A stretch of DNA of 64,000 nt, taken from NCBI RefSeq assembly GCF_015670405.1, contig NZ_JADPBQ010000014.1, positions 1-64,000 on the forward strand. The letters are read 5' to 3'. The position numbers and the translations under genes are program-made. The first letter of the stretch is position 1; each line of letters begins with the position of its first letter. Source of the DNA: Clostridium sp. 1001271B_151109_B4. Lineage in GTDB: Bacteria; Bacillota; Clostridia; Clostridiales; Clostridiaceae. The notes below the pieces were generated by a model. The model did no database searches. It was not told the origin of the DNA and worked only from the letters and a program-made list of their open reading frames with translations. Below, piece by piece: positions 34,756 to 43,482 of this stretch.

Positions 34756-36651
34756 TTAACGTCTTCCACGGCCAGGGGTTCCCATATTACCACCACCAGG
34801 TACACCAGAATTACTGCCACCGGTTGTTACACCACTTTGAGATACATTACTTATAGTGCTAGAAAGAGTAAAGGAAGTAATTTCAGTACCGCCACTAGTA
34901 GTACCATCAGTATATAATCCATCAGTAGATGTACCAGTAGATGTACCCCCAGAGTAAGCACTATAAGTTTTACCAGTTTCTAATTCAGGAGATGAAATAA
35001 TAACAGATTGATATGACTTTGATGGTGCAAATGAAATTATGTCTTCACCAGATTCAGATTTAATAGTTAATAAGCTATTTGCTGATCCATTAACATATAC
35101 ATTAATTGAATTTTGTGTTGAAGAAGTACTTGGATTTTGTGCCATTCCAGAGCCTCCAGCTGCAATTAAAATACCACCGTTAATATTAAAAGTTGAATCA
35201 TAGTCTAAGGCACCATTTCCATTATCTTGTGGTCCATTTACTATGACTGTACCATCATTTAGTTCAATTGAACCATTAGCATCAATACCATCACCAGCAG
35301 CATCAACATAAACATATCCACCATTAAAGTTTATTTGACCATTTCCAGAAGAAAAGCTATTTTGACCAGGTCTTCCACTTGTTGAAGAAGAGTCATTCCC
35401 ACCAGATGCGTTTATTCCATCATCACTAGCAACTAAATGAATAGTACCTCCATTAATATTTATAGTTGTACTTTCTATTCCTTCATAAGATTTACTTATA
35501 TTTATATCTCCACCGTTAATATCTAAGGTTGTATCAGAGTGAACACCATCATCACCAGAAGAAATATCAATAGTACCCCCATTAATTACAACACTATTGT
35601 TAGAATGAATTGAATCGTCAGAAGAATCAATTGTAAAAGTACCACCATCTATAGTTATTGTATTAACGGCTTTAATTGCTTTGGCACTGCTAGTATCAGT
35701 AGTAGAACTTGAGCTGCTACTAGAGCTAGTGCCAGTGCCCCATCGGCCCCATCCACTTTGATCATTGCTACTCTTAGAGCTACTATTTGCACTTCCACCA
35801 CCAGTAGTAATGTTTATAGTTCCATCAGATATATTTACGTTGCTTTCAGCTTGTATTCCATCATTAGTTGAAGTGATATTTAAAGTACCACCTTGAATAT
35901 CAATATATCCTTTTTCTGTATCTTCAGCATTTGTAGATTTTAATCCATCTCCAGAAGCATTAATAGTGATATTTCCATCTTTTATAGTAATAGAATCTTT
36001 ACCCATTAATCCATCATCAGCAGAAGTAACTGTAATATTACCACCAGTAATTTTTAAATCATCTTTACTTGTAATACCGTTATTATAATTAGCATTAACT
36101 GTTAGGGTACCATTTCCTCTAATAGTTAAATCATCTTTACTAAATATTGCAGCATTAGGTTCATCTGTAGTAGAGTCTTCAAACACATATGAATCACTAT
36201 CAGTTACAGTGTTAGTTGTATCATCTGGTAAGACTAAGATTGCATTTTTTGCAGCTTGAACATATATAGGTGCACTGTCATTAGAAGTAATATTTACATT
36301 GTTAAGTATTAAATATACATTTTCTTCAGATACACTATTAACAATTATTTGGGCATCAGAAGAAGTACCAGTTATTTCATATACTCCGCCAGATGTAATA
36401 GTTACTTTATTATCAGAGACTGTAGCGTCATTTCCGCTTACAGCAATTGAACTATCTAAATTAATAGTACAAGTAACTTCACCAATATCCTCGTCTAATT
36501 CTAAATCGGAATTTGCAACTGTATTTGTAGTTTCTTGAACAGTAGTATTTGTATCGTTATTAGCATCAGTTGTAGTTGTTGTCTTTGAGCAAGCTATTGT
36601 ACTACTACATAAGGTAACAACAGTTAATAATATAATAAACTTTCTCTTCAT
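34756..36651 (-). CDS. Beta-helix carbohydrate-binding lipoprotein (Cthe_2159-like)
   Basis: A 631-residue secreted lipoprotein: signal KFIILLTVVTLCSSTIAC with the lipobox ending at Cys, then a Thr/Asn-rich linker. Repeats of about 18-22 residues (TIDGGTFTIDSSDDSIHSNN, VINGGTIDISSGDDGVHS, DINGGDINISKSYEGIES) predict a right-handed parallel beta-helix. The DDGI/DDGV turns could bind calcium. This is the pattern of the Cthe_2159-type polysaccharide-binding family. A Ser/Gly-rich stretch (about 285-325) interrupts it, and the C-terminus is Gly/Arg-rich (GVPGGGNMGTPGRGRR). ATG 36651 has GGAGG seven bases upstream; an in-frame ATG at 36669 precedes that site and is unlikely. It is divergent from the VTC/DUF4956 pair. 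Confidence 0.82.
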   Translation of the reverse strand: MKRKFIILLTVVTLCSSTIACSKTTTTTDANNDTNTTVQETTNTVANSDLELDEDIGEVTCTINLDSSIAVSGNDATVSDNKVTITSGGVYEITGTSSDAQIIVNSVSEENVYLILNNVNITSNDSAPIYVQAAKNAILVLPDDTTNTVTDSDSYVFEDSTTDEPNAAIFSKDDLTIRGNGTLTVNANYNNGITSKDDLKITGGNITVTSADDGLMGKDSITIKDGNITINASGDGLKSTNAEDTEKGYIDIQGGTLNITSTNDGIQAESNVNISDGTINITTGGGSANSSSKSSNDQSGWGRWGTGTSSSSSSSSTTDTSSAKAIKAVNTITIDGGTFTIDSSDDSIHSNNSVVINGGTIDISSGDDGVHSDTTLDINGGDINISKSYEGIESTTININGGTIHLVASDDGINASGGNDSSSTSGRPGQNSFSSGNGQINFNGGYVYVDAAGDGIDANGSIELNDGTVIVNGPQDNGNGALDYDSTFNINGGILIAAGGSGMAQNPSTSSTQNSINVYVNGSANSLLTIKSESGEDIISFAPSKSYQSVIISSPELETGKTYSAYSGGTSTGTSTDGLYTDGTTSGGTEITSFTLSSTISNVSQSGVTTGGSNSGVPGGGNMGTPGRGRR

Positions 36652-36765
36652 AATTTCCTCCAAAATCATTTAAGTAATAATTTTCTATTCATAAGAAAAT
36701 TACTTAAGCTTTAATTTAATATCATACTTATAAAATCATATTAACAATAAAACCTTAAATTAATC

Positions 36766-36895
36766 TTAAGTGAGACTCCAAATCTTCGATTTGGTCAGAC
36801 GAACTTACACCCCAGGCGTAAGTGAGACTCCAAATTTTCAATTTGGTCAGACGAACTTACTCATCCGAGTGAAGGGAGGAGGAGTTTCCTTTTTT
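36766..36895 (+). ncRNA. Structured repeat element, copy 1 (tandem stem-loop units with terminator-like end)
   Basis: Two tandem units of about 40-45 bases. Unit 1: TAAGT (36767-36771) pairs with ACTTA (36803-36807) around an inner hairpin CCAAATC-TTC-GATTTGG (36778-36794). Unit 2: GTAAGT (36818-36823) pairs with ACTTAC (36855-36860) around CCAAATT-TTC-AATTTGG (36830-36846). Both keep GAGACTCC before the inner stem and TCAGACGA after it. Downstream GGAGTTTC (36881-36888) can pair with either GAGACTCC and is followed by T-rich sequence, like a terminator. A relative lies at 44850-44978. The rest of the 458-bp gap 36652-37109 shows no gene. Confidence 0.6.
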
Positions 36896-37109
36896 GTTAT
36901 TAAGTTTTCATAGAAAATTTTTTGTTTATAGAAATTATTTATTTTTACTAAAAAAATTATTTACTATATAAACATAAAGGAAAATGTAAAATTCAAGAGC
37001 ATAATTGTAAAAAATAGTTTAAATATAAAATTCTTTTAAGATTTTTTTAAGGTTAGGATTTTATAATGACATTAAGGATTTTAAATAATACGTTTTGGGA
37101 GGTATTTTT

Positions 37110-37862
37110 ATGGCAATAAAATCATTTAAGAGATACGAAAAAAAATATCTGTTAAATCAAAGTCAATATGATGAGCTTATAAAAAGAATAAGTGAATATA
37201 TGGATGCAGATGAGCATTGTAAAAATGGTAATAACTATAGTATTTATAATATTTATTATGATACTTTTGATAATCAAGTCATTAGACATTCAATAAATAA
37301 ACCCTATTATAAAGAAAAGCTTAGATTAAGAAGTTATAAAACGCCAGTTAGTAAAGAGGATAAAGTATTCTTAGAAATAAAGAAAAAAATAAATGGTGTG
37401 GTAAATAAAAGAAGGGTAGTTTTAACACTAGGTGAAGTTCAGGATTTCTTAAATAAAGGAATTAGGCCTCAAAAAGATGATTATATGAGCAATCAAGTAT
37501 TAAATGAAATAGAAAATTATTTGGAAAATAATAATGTTAAGCCTAAAGTTTATATAAGTTATAGTAGAAAAGCTTTCTTTTGTAAGGCAGATAAAGATTT
37601 TAGATTGACATTTGATTCTAAAATAATTACAAGAAGAGATAATTTGGTATTAGAAGCTGGAAATTTTGGTGATGAACTTTTAGAACCAAATCAATATTTA
37701 ATGGAAGTAAAAATATTAGGAGCAATTCCTTTATGGTTAGTAGAAATCTTTTCGGATTTATCTATATATAGTACAAAGTTTTCAAAGTATGGAAATGAGT
37801 ATATGAGGTATTGTTTAAATAAAAATAAAGAAAATGAAATGAGGAGAGTAAAAATATGTTAG
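37110..37862 (+). CDS. VTC-domain protein (polyphosphate polymerase-like)
   Basis: About 250 residues of the VTC domain, the catalytic fold of eukaryotic vacuolar polyphosphate polymerase (tunnel-shaped triphosphate tunnel family). Basic and acidic tunnel residues are visible: FKRYEKKYLL, IYNIYYDT, KEKLRLRSYK, FLEIKKKINGVVNKRR, RLTFDSKI and LMEVKI. It may make or bind polyphosphate at the membrane. ATG 37110 follows GGGAGG by seven bases. The coding end overlaps the DUF4956 start by seven bases, so the two are coupled. Confidence 0.88.
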   Translation: MAIKSFKRYEKKYLLNQSQYDELIKRISEYMDADEHCKNGNNYSIYNIYYDTFDNQVIRHSINKPYYKEKLRLRSYKTPVSKEDKVFLEIKKKINGVVNKRRVVLTLGEVQDFLNKGIRPQKDDYMSNQVLNEIENYLENNNVKPKVYISYSRKAFFCKADKDFRLTFDSKIITRRDNLVLEAGNFGDELLEPNQYLMEVKILGAIPLWLVEIFSDLSIYSTKFSKYGNEYMRYCLNKNKENEMRRVKIC

Positions 37863-38545
37863 AAACGATAATATCATCGACGAATGGAGAGTCATTTACA
37901 TTAGCAAATGCATTATTAGTTATAGGTTCATCAATAGTATTGGGGTTAGTAATAAGTTTAGCTTATATGTATACTCATAAGAAAGAGGGGTATGCCCCTG
38001 GATTTACAATAACATTAATAATGTTACCAGTTATAATTGCAATAATAATTCTTTTAGTAGGTAATAACGTAGCAAGAGCATTTAGTTTAGCAGGTGCATT
38101 TTCAATAATTCGTTTTAGAAGTGCCCCTGGAGATCCTAAGGATATATCTTATATATTCTTTACTTTAGCTGTAGGTCTTGCGTGTGGTATGGGTTATATA
38201 GGATATGGTGTTATAGTAACTGTGATCTTATGCATCATCATGATTGTTTTAGATAAAATAAAATTTGCAGTTCCAAAGACTAAGAATATGAGATTAAAAA
38301 TATTGGTGCCAGAAGATTTAAATTATGAAGGCGTTTTTGATAAAATTTTAGATAGTTATTCAACTAATTGGGCTACTGAAAGCGTAAAAACAAAGGATTT
38401 TGGTGCATTATTTGAAATATCTTATAAAATTCATTTAAAAGAAGGTGTAAGCCAAAAGAAGTTGATAGATGAATTGCGTTGTAAGAATGGAAATTTAACA
38501 ATTGCATTAACATCAGCTGGATTAGAAGAAAAAGTTTATTTATAG
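37856..38545 (+). CDS. DUF4956 membrane protein
   Basis: A 229-residue protein with about four membrane segments in the first 130 residues (LANALLVIGSSIVLGLVISLAYMY, TLIMLPVIIAIIILLVG) and the family core RAFSLAGAFSIIRFRSAPGDPKDI. A soluble C-terminal domain (LKILVPEDLNYEGVFDKIL) follows. DUF4956 proteins are commonly paired with VTC-domain proteins, as here. The function is unproven; it may anchor or feed the VTC enzyme. Confidence 0.88.
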   Translation: MLETIISSTNGESFTLANALLVIGSSIVLGLVISLAYMYTHKKEGYAPGFTITLIMLPVIIAIIILLVGNNVARAFSLAGAFSIIRFRSAPGDPKDISYIFFTLAVGLACGMGYIGYGVIVTVILCIIMIVLDKIKFAVPKTKNMRLKILVPEDLNYEGVFDKILDSYSTNWATESVKTKDFGALFEISYKIHLKEGVSQKKLIDELRCKNGNLTIALTSAGLEEKVYL

Positions 38546-38553
38546 TTATAATT

Positions 38554-38594
38554 AAAAATGGTAGAGATTTTATAAAATCTCTACCATTTTTTAT
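38554..38594. terminator. Bidirectional terminator
   Basis: AAAAATGGTAGAGATTTT pairs with AAAATCTCTACCATTTTT between DUF4956 and the cold-shock gene. Confidence 0.9.
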
Positions 38595-38800
38595 AGTTTA
38601 TGAACATTTATAGCCATAGGGCCTTTTTCACCATCTGCAATTGAAAATGATACGTTTTCTCCTTCATGTAATCCACTATCAGGACCATTTTCTTTTAATT
38701 GAGAATGATGAACAAATATATCATTTCCATTATTAGCAGATATAAATCCATAACCTTTTTCAGAATTAAACCATTTTACTACACCAGTATAACTTGACAT
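38591..38800 (-). CDS. cspA: Cold-shock protein
   Basis: A 69-residue cold-shock domain protein that binds single-stranded RNA and DNA. The motifs GVVKWFNSEKGYGFI (RNP1) and DIFVHHSQL (RNP2) are intact. AAGGAG lies eight bases before the ATG. Length typical. The paralogue letter (A, B or other) cannot be assigned. Confidence 0.95.
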   Translation of the reverse strand: MSSYTGVVKWFNSEKGYGFISANNGNDIFVHHSQLKENGPDSGLHEGENVSFSIADGEKGPMAINVHKL

Positions 38801-38856
38801 ATAATCGCTCCTTAATCTATAAGTAATCGAAAATAGTTTATGTAAAAGTAAAAAGT

Positions 38857-39597
38857 TTATTCTTTAGAGTTAATTTTAGCTATTTTATCTTTATCCCATA
38901 TGAAAAGTTGTTCTGAATTGTTAAGTGCAGAAAATAACTTTTCTTTGAAATTAGGAAATGTACTATTTAAATCTCTAATTAATTCTTTCATATCCTGTCT
39001 TTTAGTATGACCATCAGCAGGACACGGGTTCTTAATAATAGGATAATCATATATTTTAACAGCTTTTTTAATCATGTATTCATCAATATAAACCATTGGT
39101 CTAATAATAGTAATATCAAACTTTTCCATATATGATTTTGGGGAGAAACAATTAATTCTTCCTTCGTAAAACATTGTCATTGCAAATGTTTCAACTGCAT
39201 CATCTTTATGATGCCCTAAGGCAACTTTAGTACAACCAAGATCTTGTGCAGTACCATTTAATGCACCACGTCTTAATTTTGCACATAAGGAGCAAGGGTT
39301 CTTTTCATTTCTTATATCGAATACTATTTTTGCAATATCTGTTTGAACTTCATAAAATGGAACTTCTAAATTCTTACACAATTCATGAAGAGGGCTATTA
39401 TCAACTCCACCAGGATTTAATGTTATTGCAATAAGGTCAAATTTTACTGGAGAAAATTTTTGATAATTTTTTAAGATATGAAGAAGAGTTACACTATCTT
39501 TTCCTCCAGACAACCCTACTGCGATTTTATCATTTTCTTCTATCATATTAAAATCATTTATAGCTTGACGAGTTTTACTCAATAATTTTTGCATCAT
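38857..39597 (-). CDS. TtcA-family tRNA-thiolation-like ATPase
   Basis: About 246 residues. PP-loop SGGKDS near residue 30 binds ATP. The cysteines PCSLC (about 105-109) and NPC (about 195) match the Fe-S ligands of TtcA, which thiolates cytidine 32 of tRNAs. LGHHKDDAVET is the conserved second loop. I take ATG 39597, nine bases after GGAGG; the longer frame upstream is basic and not conserved-looking. A second family member lies at 56276-57145. Confidence 0.85.
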   Translation of the reverse strand: MMQKLLSKTRQAINDFNMIEENDKIAVGLSGGKDSVTLLHILKNYQKFSPVKFDLIAITLNPGGVDNSPLHELCKNLEVPFYEVQTDIAKIVFDIRNEKNPCSLCAKLRRGALNGTAQDLGCTKVALGHHKDDAVETFAMTMFYEGRINCFSPKSYMEKFDITIIRPMVYIDEYMIKKAVKIYDYPIIKNPCPADGHTKRQDMKELIRDLNSTFPNFKEKLFSALNNSEQLFIWDKDKIAKINSKE

Positions 39598-39741
39598 ATG
39601 TTTTTGCCTCCGAAATTTATTACTTAGATATTTTAACAAAGCATTAGTTTTTAGACAAATAGAATAAAAAAGATAACTAAACTTACTTTTTTTCAAGCAC
39701 TTAATAAGTTAGTCTTGCTAAGTTAATATTTAGGATTTGAG

Positions 39742-40434
39742 TTAATTCTTATAAATATCTTGAGCTAGTAGTGTTAATTTTTCTAAATCTAAAATTTTAA
39801 TTATATTTTTATTCTTTTCAATAATATTTAATTCAGAAAGATTTTTAATAACTCTATTTAGATGACGATAACTAGATCCTAAAAGTTCAGCTAAATTATT
39901 AATCCCATCTATATCAACTAATATTTCTTTAGAATTATTCGATGGTAAAGATGAAATTAAATAGCTTGCAAAGCGACTTTCAATTGGGGAAAGTATATTA
40001 ATACTCATATAACTTGAATTTCGTCTAAGCTTTTTTTGAAGAGAAGAAATTATAAATCTTAAAAATATTGGATCAGTATAGCCGTATTCTTTTATACTAT
40101 TTAAAGGTAATGCTAAACAAATACAAGGTTCTAAAGCTTGAACATTACAGTCAGCATAAGGATTTTCAATAAGTTCAATATCACCCATAATAGAAAGAGG
40201 AGTATTGAAACATAAAAGTAATGATTTACCACTTGAAAGTAAAGTGGTTACTTTATACTTTCCCTTAACTAAGAAATACATATAAAATAATTTATCATTT
40301 AATGAACAAAGAAATTCATTTTTATTAAATGTATGTATTTCTAAAGAGTCTAATAAATTTTTATTTAAGTATGAGTGTAAAGAGTATTTATTAACATAAT
40401 AAATAAGCTGGTCTTTGTTGCTTAATTTTTTCAT
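39742..40434 (-). CDS. Crp/Fnr-family regulator (YeiL-like)
   Basis: A 230-residue regulator with an N-terminal cyclic-nucleotide-type beta-barrel (about 15-125, FLVKGKYKVTTLLSSGKSLLLCF) and a C-terminal winged helix (about 150-225, INNLAELLGSSYRHLNRVIKNLSE). No clear Fe-S cysteine cluster. It is divergent from the DMT transporter pair; the 38-bp palindrome between them is its likely operator. It probably controls transporter expression and its own. Confidence 0.87.
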   Translation of the reverse strand: MKKLSNKDQLIYYVNKYSLHSYLNKNLLDSLEIHTFNKNEFLCSLNDKLFYMYFLVKGKYKVTTLLSSGKSLLLCFNTPLSIMGDIELIENPYADCNVQALEPCICLALPLNSIKEYGYTDPIFLRFIISSLQKKLRRNSSYMSINILSPIESRFASYLISSLPSNNSKEILVDIDGINNLAELLGSSYRHLNRVIKNLSELNIIEKNKNIIKILDLEKLTLLAQDIYKN

Positions 40435-40509
40435 AGATTCTCCTTTAAATATAGATAAAATGAAATAATATATATTGTTTACTAAGTTTATATAAAAAGA
40501 GTATACTAT

Positions 40510-40547
40510 TAAAAATAAAATAGGACAAATGTCCTATTTTATTTTTA
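40510..40547. promoter_or_regulatory. 38-bp perfect palindrome, likely Crp-type operator
   Basis: Centred on TAGGACA-AA-TGTCCTA (40521-40536) with A/T arms extending the dyad to 40510-40547. A possible promoter TTTACT-18-TATACT (40478-40507) precedes it, so a bound regulator would sit on the start site of the transporter transcript. Confidence 0.7.
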
Positions 40548-40594
40548 TATCTATTTGATAAGATGTTTCTAGAAATTTAACTGGAGGAATTTAA

Positions 40595-41017
40595 ATGTAT
40601 AATATTTTAGCACTAGTAATTGGAGCACTTATTTCTATTATGATATCATTTAACAGCGGATTAGAAGGTTATGTTGGAAGTACATATTCTGTAGTGATTA
40701 TTCATGCTGTAGGGCTTATTTCAATACTTATAGTTGCAGCTGTAAAGAAAGAAAAAATAGTAATAAAGGAGGCTATACCATTTTATTTATTTTTAGGTGG
40801 AATTTTTGGAGTTATGCTTACATTAGTTAACATAATTACAATAGGAGGTATAGGTGTTGCTTTAACTACAGCACTTGCAGTATTTGGACAATTAGTATTT
40901 TCATCCTTAGTAGACCATTTTGGATTATTTGGTTTAACTAAATATGAATTTAATCCTAAAAAACTTGTAGGGTTTTTTATAGTTTTATGTGGATTAGTTA
41001 TTATGACAATGGCATAG
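40595..41017 (+). CDS. DMT-family transporter, YdcZ/DUF606 type (first of pair)
   Basis: A 140-residue membrane protein with about five helices (ILALVIGALISIMISFNSGLEG, VVIIHAVGLISILIVA, GIGVALTTALAVFGQLVFSSLVDHFGLFG). This is the DUF606 half-size transporter family. It likely forms a heterodimer with the next gene product. CTGGAGGAA ribosome site. Substrate unknown. Confidence 0.85.
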   Translation: MYNILALVIGALISIMISFNSGLEGYVGSTYSVVIIHAVGLISILIVAAVKKEKIVIKEAIPFYLFLGGIFGVMLTLVNIITIGGIGVALTTALAVFGQLVFSSLVDHFGLFGLTKYEFNPKKLVGFFIVLCGLVIMTMA

Positions 41018-41034
41018 GGGAGGAATAAAATAAT

Positions 41035-41511
41035 ATGTTAATGATTTTATTAGCTGTATTTGGTGGTGTACTAACTACTTTATCAATGGTAGTAAGTTCA
41101 ACACTAGGAAAGAAAATTGGATTAATTCAAAGTACAATAATTCATTATATAGGTGGACTTATTGGAGGAATTTTTATTTTAATAGGTATGGGTAGTGCTT
41201 CAGCACCGTCTATCATAGATATGAGCAGAATGCCATTATATATTTTCCTAGGAGGAATCATAGGGGTAATGGTTGTGTATACTTCTAATATAGTTATTCC
41301 AAAGATTCCTGTTGTATATAGTACATTATTGATGTTTTCTGGACAAATGTTGTGTGCAATTGTTATTGATGCAATTGTAATGGGGGATTTTTCATGGCAA
41401 AAGCTTTTAGGAGCAATAATAGTTGTTTTAGGTATATTTTATAATTCAAAAGTTGATGAAAAAGAGGCAAATAAGCTTAAAGAAAAAACAGATAAGCTTA
41501 AAGAAGCTTAA
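41035..41511 (+). CDS. DMT-family transporter, YdcZ/DUF606 type (second of pair)
   Basis: A 158-residue homologue of the preceding protein with about five helices (LLAVFGGVLTTLSMVVSSTLGK, STIIHYIGGLIGGIFILIG, VVYSTLLMFSGQMLCAIVIDAIVMG) and a charged Lys/Glu tail. GGGGAGG lies upstream and the gap to the first gene is 17 bases. Paired half-size members normally work together as one exporter or importer. Confidence 0.85.
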   Translation: MLMILLAVFGGVLTTLSMVVSSTLGKKIGLIQSTIIHYIGGLIGGIFILIGMGSASAPSIIDMSRMPLYIFLGGIIGVMVVYTSNIVIPKIPVVYSTLLMFSGQMLCAIVIDAIVMGDFSWQKLLGAIIVVLGIFYNSKVDEKEANKLKEKTDKLKEA

Positions 41512-41524
41512 TACTTAAACATAA

Positions 41525-41575
41525 AAAAGGAGGAGATAATTTTTATATCAATTATAAAATTATCTCCTCGTTTTG
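41525..41575. terminator. Terminator of the DMT pair
   Basis: AGGAGGAGATAATTTT pairs with AAAATTATCTCCTC, then GTTTTG. Confidence 0.8.
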
Positions 41576-41587
41576 TTACCTTTTTAT

Positions 41588-41639
41588 TTAAGATCAATAC
41601 TGTTGTGCTTCCCTTCAATAGTTCTTTGTTAATTTTCAT
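41588..41639 (-). pseudogene. 5' fragment of a PadR-type regulator gene
   Basis: On the minus strand the frame reads MKINKELLKGSTTVLIL, the typical beginning of PadR-family regulators (MKINKELLKGSTxxLIL), with GGTGAT upstream. After 17 codons the homology stops and the frame runs into the DMT terminator. It is a truncated relic. The remainder of the 337-bp gap 41512-41848 is empty. Confidence 0.45.
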
Positions 41640-41848
41640 AATTTCATCACCATACATTGTAATTCGATACATCGTATATCTATGTATTATTTTTTTTTGG
41701 AATATTAAGGAAAAGCAAAGAAAAAAATAAATTATTGAAATTTTAAATTAAAAGATATATCATATAAGTAAGAATAAATGATAATAAATAAAAGTAAATA
41801 AAAATAAATGATATTAAAAGTTATATATAGGAAAAGGGGTATTTGTTT

Positions 41849-42613
41849 ATGTTTATGGAAGAAAGGTTAGATGAAATATTAGAAATAATTCAAGATAAAA
41901 AAAAGGTGCTAGTAAAAGATTTAAGTGAAAAGTTTAGTGTATCAGAAAGTATGATTCGTAAGGATTTACAAAGGCTTGAAAAAGAAGGTAAAATAAAGAG
42001 GACTTATGGTGGAGCAATTTTAGAAAGAGGCAGAGCTTACAATGAAAATACTACATCAAGAGTATTTGTTAACATTGAAGGGAAAGAACATATAGCTAAA
42101 GTGGTTTGTGATATTTTAGAAGAAGATGATGTAATATTCTTAGATATATCAAGTACTAATTTAACAATTGCATCAATGATAAGAAATACAACTAAAAATA
42201 TAACAGTAATAACAAATATGAATAGAATCTTAATGGAGTTTGATCATTCACCTAATATTGAAGTTATTTTAGTTGGAGGAACATTTAATAAAAGATTAGG
42301 GGGAACAGTAGGGGCTTATACTGTAGAGCAAATAAAGAATTTTAATATAGATAAAGCTTTTGTAGGTGCTGGTGGAGTTAATATTGAAGATAACTTTTTA
42401 AGTAATTTTAATTTTGATGAATCAATTGTTAAAAAGGAAATATTAAAAAATAGTAAGAAAAATTATATTGTCATGGATGATGAAAAATTTTATAAAGATG
42501 GAGCTCATAAATTTGGAACATTAGAAGAGGTAGACTTTATAATTACAGATAAAGCTCCAGATGACGCAGTAAAAGTAGAATTAGATAAATATGATGTAAA
42601 AGTAATATATTAA
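41849..42613 (+). CDS. DeoR-family transcriptional regulator
   Basis: About 254 residues. The DeoR helix-turn-helix is at residues 5-55 (ILEIIQDKKKVLVKDLSEKFSVSESMIRKDLQRLEKEGKIKRTYGGAIL). The sugar-phosphate isomerase-like sensor domain follows (DVIFLDISSTNLTIASMI, VILVGGTFNKRLGGTVG, AFVGAGGV). ATG 41849 lies nine bases after AAAAGGGG. It is co-transcribed with the HAD phosphatase 24 bases downstream, so it likely responds to a sugar phosphate. Confidence 0.88.
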   Translation: MFMEERLDEILEIIQDKKKVLVKDLSEKFSVSESMIRKDLQRLEKEGKIKRTYGGAILERGRAYNENTTSRVFVNIEGKEHIAKVVCDILEEDDVIFLDISSTNLTIASMIRNTTKNITVITNMNRILMEFDHSPNIEVILVGGTFNKRLGGTVGAYTVEQIKNFNIDKAFVGAGGVNIEDNFLSNFNFDESIVKKEILKNSKKNYIVMDDEKFYKDGAHKFGTLEEVDFIITDKAPDDAVKVELDKYDVKVIY

Positions 42614-42637
42614 ATAAGCAATACGGGGAGAGTAGTT

Positions 42638-43420
42638 ATGATTAAATTAATAGCAACAGATATGGATGGGACATTATTAAATTCTAAAAATGAAATACAA
42701 GATGGATTTTATGAAGTTTTTAACGAGTTGGAAGGAAAAGGGATAATATTTGCAGCTGCAAGTGGAAGACAATACTATAATCTTTTAAAAAGATTTGAGG
42801 GTATTGAAGATAAAATGATGTTTATAGCTGAAAATGGTACATTTGTGGTTTATAAAGGAAAAGAACTTGTAGTTAATGCATTAGATTTAAATCTTGCAAG
42901 AGAACTAATTAAAGTAGGAAGAAATATAAAAGATTCATATGTAATACTTTGTGGTAAAAAATCAGCTTATATTGAAAGTAATGATAAGAGATTAATTGAG
43001 CAAACAGAAAAATATTATGAAAGATATGAAATAGTATCAGATTTAACTAAAATTGAAGATGATATATTAAAGGTTACAATTTGTGATTTTGCAGGTTCAG
43101 AAAATAATAGTAATAAGTATTATGATGATTTTAGAGATAAAGCTCAAATTGCAGTATCAGGGGAAATTTGGCTTGATATAACTGCAAAAGGTATTAATAA
43201 GGGAGTTGCAATAGCGGAAGTTCAGGAGTTGCTAAATATAAAGCATGAAGAAACAATGGTATTTGGTGACTACTTAAATGATTTAGAAATGATGAGTAGT
43301 GCTTATCATAGTTATGCAATGGAAAATGCTCATGATGATTTAAAAAAGGTAGCAAGATTCAGAGCAAAAAGTAATGATGAAAGTGGAGTTGTACATGCTA
43401 TAAAAGAAATATTAAATTAA
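42638..43420 (+). CDS. Cof-type HAD-IIB phosphatase
   Basis: A 260-residue sugar-phosphate phosphatase. All HAD motifs are present: ATDMDGTLLNS (nucleophile Asp8), AAASGRQYYNL, the lysine in AKGINKGVA and GDYLNDLEMM. The C2-type cap lies between. Paired with the DeoR regulator, a common arrangement for clearing an excess sugar phosphate. Confidence 0.93.
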   Translation: MIKLIATDMDGTLLNSKNEIQDGFYEVFNELEGKGIIFAAASGRQYYNLLKRFEGIEDKMMFIAENGTFVVYKGKELVVNALDLNLARELIKVGRNIKDSYVILCGKKSAYIESNDKRLIEQTEKYYERYEIVSDLTKIEDDILKVTICDFAGSENNSNKYYDDFRDKAQIAVSGEIWLDITAKGINKGVAIAEVQELLNIKHEETMVFGDYLNDLEMMSSAYHSYAMENAHDDLKKVARFRAKSNDESGVVHAIKEILN

Positions 43421-43427
43421 TATATAG

Positions 43428-43482
43428 TAAAAGCAGAGTTATTTTGATTAATGATAATTCAAAATAACTCTGCTTTATTTTA
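43428..43482. terminator. Bidirectional terminator
   Basis: TAAAAGCAGAGTTATTTT pairs with AAAATAACTCTGCTTTA between the HAD gene and cotJC. Confidence 0.9.

Noticed and set aside
36766-36895. Two-repeat CRISPR array
   Set aside because: The units differ in sequence, fold into stems, lack a spacer of constant length and have no cas genes nearby.
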